Positions 5,143-7,379 of a DNA stretch of 7,379 bases are shown piece after piece. Each line of letters begins with the position of its first letter. Position 1 is the first letter of the stretch. The DNA lies in assembly GCA_937892135.1 (NCBI GenBank), contig CALAUK010000167.1, positions 1 through 7,379 of the forward strand, written 5' to 3'. The notes below the pieces were generated by a model. That model ran no database searches and had not been told where the DNA came from. It saw nothing but the letters and a program-made list of their open reading frames with translations. The position numbers were made by a program, and so were the translations under genes. The DNA comes from an uncultured Clostridia bacterium (GTDB taxonomy: Bacteria; Bacillota; Clostridia; UBA1381; UMGS1253).

Positions 5143-5649
5143 ATGAAAAAACTTTTATCGGTAATTATGATTTTATCTTTGATTTTTTGTTTGTTTTCCT
5201 GCAAAAAAGACAAATCTCCTTCTGAGCCTTTGGTTTTAACCGCCTTTGAAGATGAGGCTACTTCTCTTTGGGGCTATAAAGACCAGAACGGAAACATTGT
5301 AATAAAACCCGAGTTTGACAGAGCGCACCCCTACTTTGAGGGCAGGGCAATCGCGCAGAAGAACAAAGCTTTAACCTTTATAGACGAAAACGGAAAGCCC
5401 ATAACTGAGTATAAGTTCAAGGAAGCGGGAAACTTCTCACAGGGTCTTGCAGTTGTAACTGAGGGCGACAAGTTCGGCTTTATAGATAAAGACGGAAAAC
5501 TAGTTATAGATTATATCTACGACAATGCAACAAGCTTTCAGGAGGACGGCTATGCTCTTGTAGTTTTAGACGGAAAAACAATTAAGATAGACAAAAACGG
5601 AAACGACATAACTCCGACTCCCGCTCCCGAAGAAGAAACTAAAGAATAA
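5143..5649 (+). CDS. WG-repeat surface lipoprotein
   Basis: This 168-residue protein begins with a lipoprotein signal peptide: MKK, a hydrophobic core (4-18), and a lipobox LFSC whose C20 should be the lipidated residue. The mature protein is made of WG-type beta repeats. Repeat 1 is near 47-76 (WGYKDQNGNIVIKPEFD then FEGRA), repeat 2 near 77-107 (LTFIDENGKPI then FSQGLAVV), and repeat 3 near 111-143 (FGFIDKDGKLVIDYIYD then FQEDGYALV), with a partial fourth (IKIDKNG). The F-I-D-x-x-G-K-x-V-I pattern identifies the family, which is common in Firmicutes and Bacteroidetes and has no defined biochemical function. The C-terminus is a proline- and glutamate-rich tail. It should be anchored outside the membrane. 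It leads an operon: the methyltransferase gene begins 11 bp after its stop. Only about three repeats are present, few for this family. Confidence 0.88.
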   Translation: MKKLLSVIMILSLIFCLFSCKKDKSPSEPLVLTAFEDEATSLWGYKDQNGNIVIKPEFDRAHPYFEGRAIAQKNKALTFIDENGKPITEYKFKEAGNFSQGLAVVTEGDKFGFIDKDGKLVIDYIYDNATSFQEDGYALVVLDGKTIKIDKNGNDITPTPAPEEETKE

Positions 5650-5660
5650 GGAAGATTTTT

Positions 5661-6437
5661 ATGCTTACTGTTACGAGCACACAAAATAAAACCTATAAGC
5701 TGATAAAATCCTTAAAGCAAAAAAAGGCAAGAGAGGAAAATAATCTCTTTTGTGTTGAGGGCATAAAGGGAAGCTTAGATGCTGTCTCTCACGGTGCAAA
5801 GCCTCATATTATAGCGGTTAAGGAAAGTATTTTTAAAAGGCTCGAAAGCTCGCTTTCGCCTTTTTTGGATGTCTGCTTTTTGGTTTCGGACGAAATTTTT
5901 GACCCTCTTTGCGACACTAAAACCCCCGAGGGAATTATATGCGTTTTTAAGATAGAAAAAAATCCTCTTTCCGAGATTTCGGGCGGACTTTTGGTTTATC
6001 TTGACTCGGTTTCAGACCCCGGAAATATAGGAACAATTATAAGAACTCTTGATGCGGCGGGCGGAAGCGCAGTTTTATTATCCCCCGGCTGCGCTGACCT
6101 TTATAATCCAAAAACAGTAAGAGCGTCTATGGGTTCGTTTTTTTCAGTTAAAACATACACACACGTCTCCTATGACGACTTAAATTCTCTTAAAAACAAA
6201 GGCTATAACATAATCTGTGGCGCGCTTTCAGACGAAGCCTTCGATTTTAAAAATGCAACATACAATAAAAACACAGTTATAGTAATAGGAAACGAGGCAA
6301 ACGGAATAACAGAAGCTTGCCTTTCGCTTTCTGACCAGACAGTTATTATCCCCATCCTGGGAAAAGCGGAAAGCTTAAACGCCTCTGTTGCGGCATCTCT
6401 TTTAATGTACGAATGGCAAAGAAATAACGGGAAGTGA
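5661..6437 (+). CDS. SpoU/TrmH-family RNA 2'-O-methyltransferase
   Basis: This 258-residue cytosolic enzyme should transfer a methyl group from S-adenosylmethionine to a ribose 2'-OH in rRNA or tRNA. The N-terminal part (1-100) resembles the SpoU substrate-binding domain (F30-C-V-E-G34 near its start). The C-terminal part (108-258) is the SPOUT knot with all three motifs: motif 1 DPGNIGTIIRTLDAAG (119-134, with N121 and the catalytic-type R128), motif 2 VIVIGNEANGI (206-216), and motif 3 IPILGKAESLNASVAASLL (230-248). The length fits the TrmH/RlmB/YsgA group, but the exact RNA target cannot be told from sequence. The start is ATG 5661 with AAGGAAG (5648-5654) overlapping the preceding stop. 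In B. subtilis the related ysgA lies next to pheST; that arrangement is not seen here. The next gene begins 4 bp after the stop. Confidence 0.95.
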   Translation: MLTVTSTQNKTYKLIKSLKQKKAREENNLFCVEGIKGSLDAVSHGAKPHIIAVKESIFKRLESSLSPFLDVCFLVSDEIFDPLCDTKTPEGIICVFKIEKNPLSEISGGLLVYLDSVSDPGNIGTIIRTLDAAGGSAVLLSPGCADLYNPKTVRASMGSFFSVKTYTHVSYDDLNSLKNKGYNIICGALSDEAFDFKNATYNKNTVIVIGNEANGITEACLSLSDQTVIIPILGKAESLNASVAASLLMYEWQRNNGK

Positions 6438-6441
6438 TAAT

Positions 6442-7095
6442 ATGAACGATGAAAAATATCTTTATCTGGTTTTTTCTGTTACTCCCTATAAGGTAGGAAA
6501 GATAATACGTGTTTTAACAAATTATAACTACAACCACGTATCAGTAAGTCTTTCGCCCGATTTAAAAAAGCTGTACACATTTGCAAGGCGCTATAAAAAT
6601 GTCCCGTTCTGCGGAGGCTTTGTTACAGAGTCGCCTCTCCGCTTTAAAAACAAGGGCCGTCTTGCAGATATCAAGGTGTTTAAAATTCCCGTAAGCGATA
6701 AAAGCTTTAAAGGCGCATCGGACTTTCTTTTCTCTGTTAAATCTGCGCCCGACCTTTATGTTTATAACACGCTTTCGGCGCTTTTTTCGCTTTTCAGGCT
6801 TAAAATAAGAATTCCTCAGTCTTTTACCTGCATAGAGTTTGCATCAGAAATGCTCTCTCGTGCTGTCCCCGAAGAAAACTTTAACCCGAATAAATTCTAT
6901 TCTATAAAAGACCTTGGAAAGCTACTCGAAAAGTACACAGTATACGAAGGCTCTGTCCTCCCGTTTTTAGATGAAAATCTTTCGTGGGGGCACGATTTGT
7001 TTTCAGAAGAAAAGACTTTTCTTGAAGGCTTACGGCTTTCAATATCTTCAAATTTAATTATGTTAAAATCGCTTTTTTCAAAAAGCAGACAATAA
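6442..7095 (+). CDS. Putative circularly permuted papain-like (NlpC/P60-type) protein
   Basis: This 217-residue protein is not assigned to a named family with certainty. Several features suggest the permuted papain-like fold (YiiX/YycO or LRAT type): an N-terminal strand (YLYLVFSVT), then NYNHVSVSLSPDLKKLYTFAR (29-49) with H32 in the place of the catalytic His, and later SFTCIEFASEML (127-138) with C130 at the start of a helix. In the permuted fold His precedes Cys, as here. Such proteins include peptidoglycan amidases and lipid-modifying enzymes. No signal peptide is visible, so it may act in the cytoplasm. The spacing of about 98 residues between H32 and C130 is plausible. The C-terminal 50 residues look like a separate extension. 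GGGAAG (6429-6434) is a modest ribosome site. It is the last gene of the three-gene operon. Confidence 0.6.
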   Translation: MNDEKYLYLVFSVTPYKVGKIIRVLTNYNYNHVSVSLSPDLKKLYTFARRYKNVPFCGGFVTESPLRFKNKGRLADIKVFKIPVSDKSFKGASDFLFSVKSAPDLYVYNTLSALFSLFRLKIRIPQSFTCIEFASEMLSRAVPEENFNPNKFYSIKDLGKLLEKYTVYEGSVLPFLDENLSWGHDLFSEEKTFLEGLRLSISSNLIMLKSLFSKSRQ

Positions 7096-7121
7096 AAACC
7101 ACCGTCACAGGTGGTTTTTTT
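7094..7121 (+). terminator. Rho-independent terminator of the lipoprotein operon
   Basis: AAAAACCACC (7094-7103) pairs perfectly with GGTGGTTTTT (7110-7119) over a 6-nt GTCACA loop, followed by two further Ts. The last two bases of the upstream TAA stop codon are part of the stem. Confidence 0.93.
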
Positions 7122-7171
7122 CATAATCCGACTTCATTTTCTTGCGGCTTTGCGGAAAAGCACACCCGTAG

Positions 7172-7193
7172 GGGCGACCCTGCGTGGTCGCCC
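7172..7193. repeat. 8-bp GC-rich hairpin GGGCGACC/GGTCGCCC
   Basis: The arms at 7172-7179 and 7186-7193 are perfect inverted copies around a CTGCGT loop. No T-run follows on either strand, so it is not a standard terminator. It looks like the core of a dispersed palindromic repeat. Confidence 0.8.
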
Positions 7194-7260
7194 GATTTTG
7201 TTAAGGAAAAATCTTCTTAACCAAATTAAGACGAAGCCGAAGGTCTATTCGATTTTTCTC

Positions 7261-7277
7261 TTGGGGGACACCCCCAA
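7261..7277. repeat. 7-bp G/C-tract hairpin with 3-nt loop
   Basis: TTGGGGG (7261-7267) pairs with CCCCCAA (7271-7277) over ACA. It lies between the other hairpins of this region and is not followed by a T-run on the + strand. Confidence 0.8.
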
Positions 7278-7321
7278 AGCCCCCGCGCCGCAGGCGCTCC
7301 AAAGCCTACAAATTATCTCAT

Positions 7322-7379
7322 TTATTCCATTTCTCCAATCGCCGCGCACAACTCCGAAAACTTATTTCGGATGTGCGCT
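7322..7379 (-). CDS. Possible C-terminal end of a - strand ORF running off the window
   Basis: On the - strand a frame open from the window edge ends in TAA at 7324-7322, and its last residues read AHIRNKFSELCAAIGEME. The mix of charged and hydrophobic residues looks more protein-like than the neighbouring repeat DNA, and helical heptad spacing is possible. The same bases also form a 14-bp hairpin, so the reading frame may simply be part of a repeat. Its start and family are outside the window. Confidence 0.2.
   Translation of the reverse strand, partial: AHIRNKFSELCAAIGEME
7344..7378. repeat. 14-bp imperfect hairpin at the right edge
   Basis: GCGCACA plus TCCGAAA (7344-7350 and 7353-7359) pair with TTTCGGA plus TGTGCGC (7365-7378). 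There is a 2-nt AC bulge on the left arm and a 5-nt ACTTA loop. No T-run is visible before the window ends. Confidence 0.75.

Larger units (their letters stand above)
7142..7379. repeat. Hairpin-rich intergenic region, probable dispersed repeat element
   Basis: No complete gene is visible here. The segment is dense in inverted repeats: GCTTT/AAAGC (7147-7161), GGGCGACC/GGTCGCCC (7172-7193), GTTAAG/CTTAAC (7200-7221), GAAAAATC/GATTTTTC (7206-7258), TTGGGGG/CCCCCAA with an ACA loop (7261-7277), GCGCC/GGCGC (7285-7297) and a 14-bp imperfect hairpin (7344-7378). Several blocks are far more GC-rich than the flanking genes. The GTAGGGGCGACC and TTGGGGGACACCCCCAA blocks resemble short repeats I recall from intergenic regions of Clostridia genomes; this is recollection, not a search result. 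The element continues past the window edge. Confidence 0.55.

Noticed and set aside
6897..7124. 75-codon - strand ORF over the end of the papain-like gene and its terminator
   Set aside because: Its start lies just outside the terminator stem (7094-7121), its first codons run through it, and the rest is antisense to a supported gene.
7142..7379. CRISPR array or riboswitch in the hairpin-rich end
   Set aside because: The inverted repeats differ in sequence and spacing, no direct repeat/spacer periodicity is present, and no known riboswitch core is recognisable.

Overview
The window looks like a chromosomal segment of a low-GC, Gram-positive gut-type anaerobe, most likely an uncultured member of the Clostridia (Oscillospiraceae or a relative). 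This is inferred from AT-rich intergenic DNA, strong AGGAGG-type ribosome sites, consensus TTGACA/TATAAT promoters, GTG and TTG starts, and protein families typical of Firmicutes. Both TGA and TAA are used as stops. There are no tRNA or rRNA genes, CRISPR array, transposase or phage genes.

Layout. (1) Positions 1-1042 hold the 3' three quarters of glyA and its terminator. (2) From 1045 a promoter drives a PfkB-type sugar-phosphate kinase, translationally coupled through an overlapping TTG start to a small cysteine-rich CxxxCxxxCC protein. (3) Positions 2541-2736 are an AT-rich gap whose + strand has no G for 94 bases. On the - strand it holds an AGGAGG site and a possible 27-residue hydrophobic peptide. 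(4) A small DUF378 membrane protein at 2737-2937 ends at a hairpin terminator shared with the opposite strand. (5) A two-gene - strand operon (4975 down to 2983) encodes a zinc-ribbon/membrane-anchor/C-type-lectin-like protein and an exported GH3 beta-N-acetylhexosaminidase-like enzyme. It is driven by a perfect TTGACA-N17-TATAAT promoter. (6) Divergent from it, a + strand three-gene operon (5143-7095) encodes a WG-repeat lipoprotein, a SpoU/TrmH RNA methyltransferase and a protein with features of a circularly permuted papain-like fold. It ends in a strong terminator. (7) Positions 7122-7379 hold no complete gene and are dense in hairpins, resembling an intergenic repeat element.

How the parts may work together. 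The two divergent operons share a 170-bp control region in which a 10-bp inverted repeat contains both -35 boxes. Three of their five products are predicted at or outside the membrane: the lectin-like protein, the GH3 enzyme and the WG lipoprotein. A shared role in cell-surface or peptidoglycan-fragment handling is a reasonable but unproven inference. The glyA, kinase and methyltransferase genes are ordinary housekeeping or metabolic functions. No complete, clearly novel system is visible. The best leads are the tiny antisense hydrophobic ORF, the zinc-ribbon/lectin plus GH3 pair, and the hairpin-rich right end.
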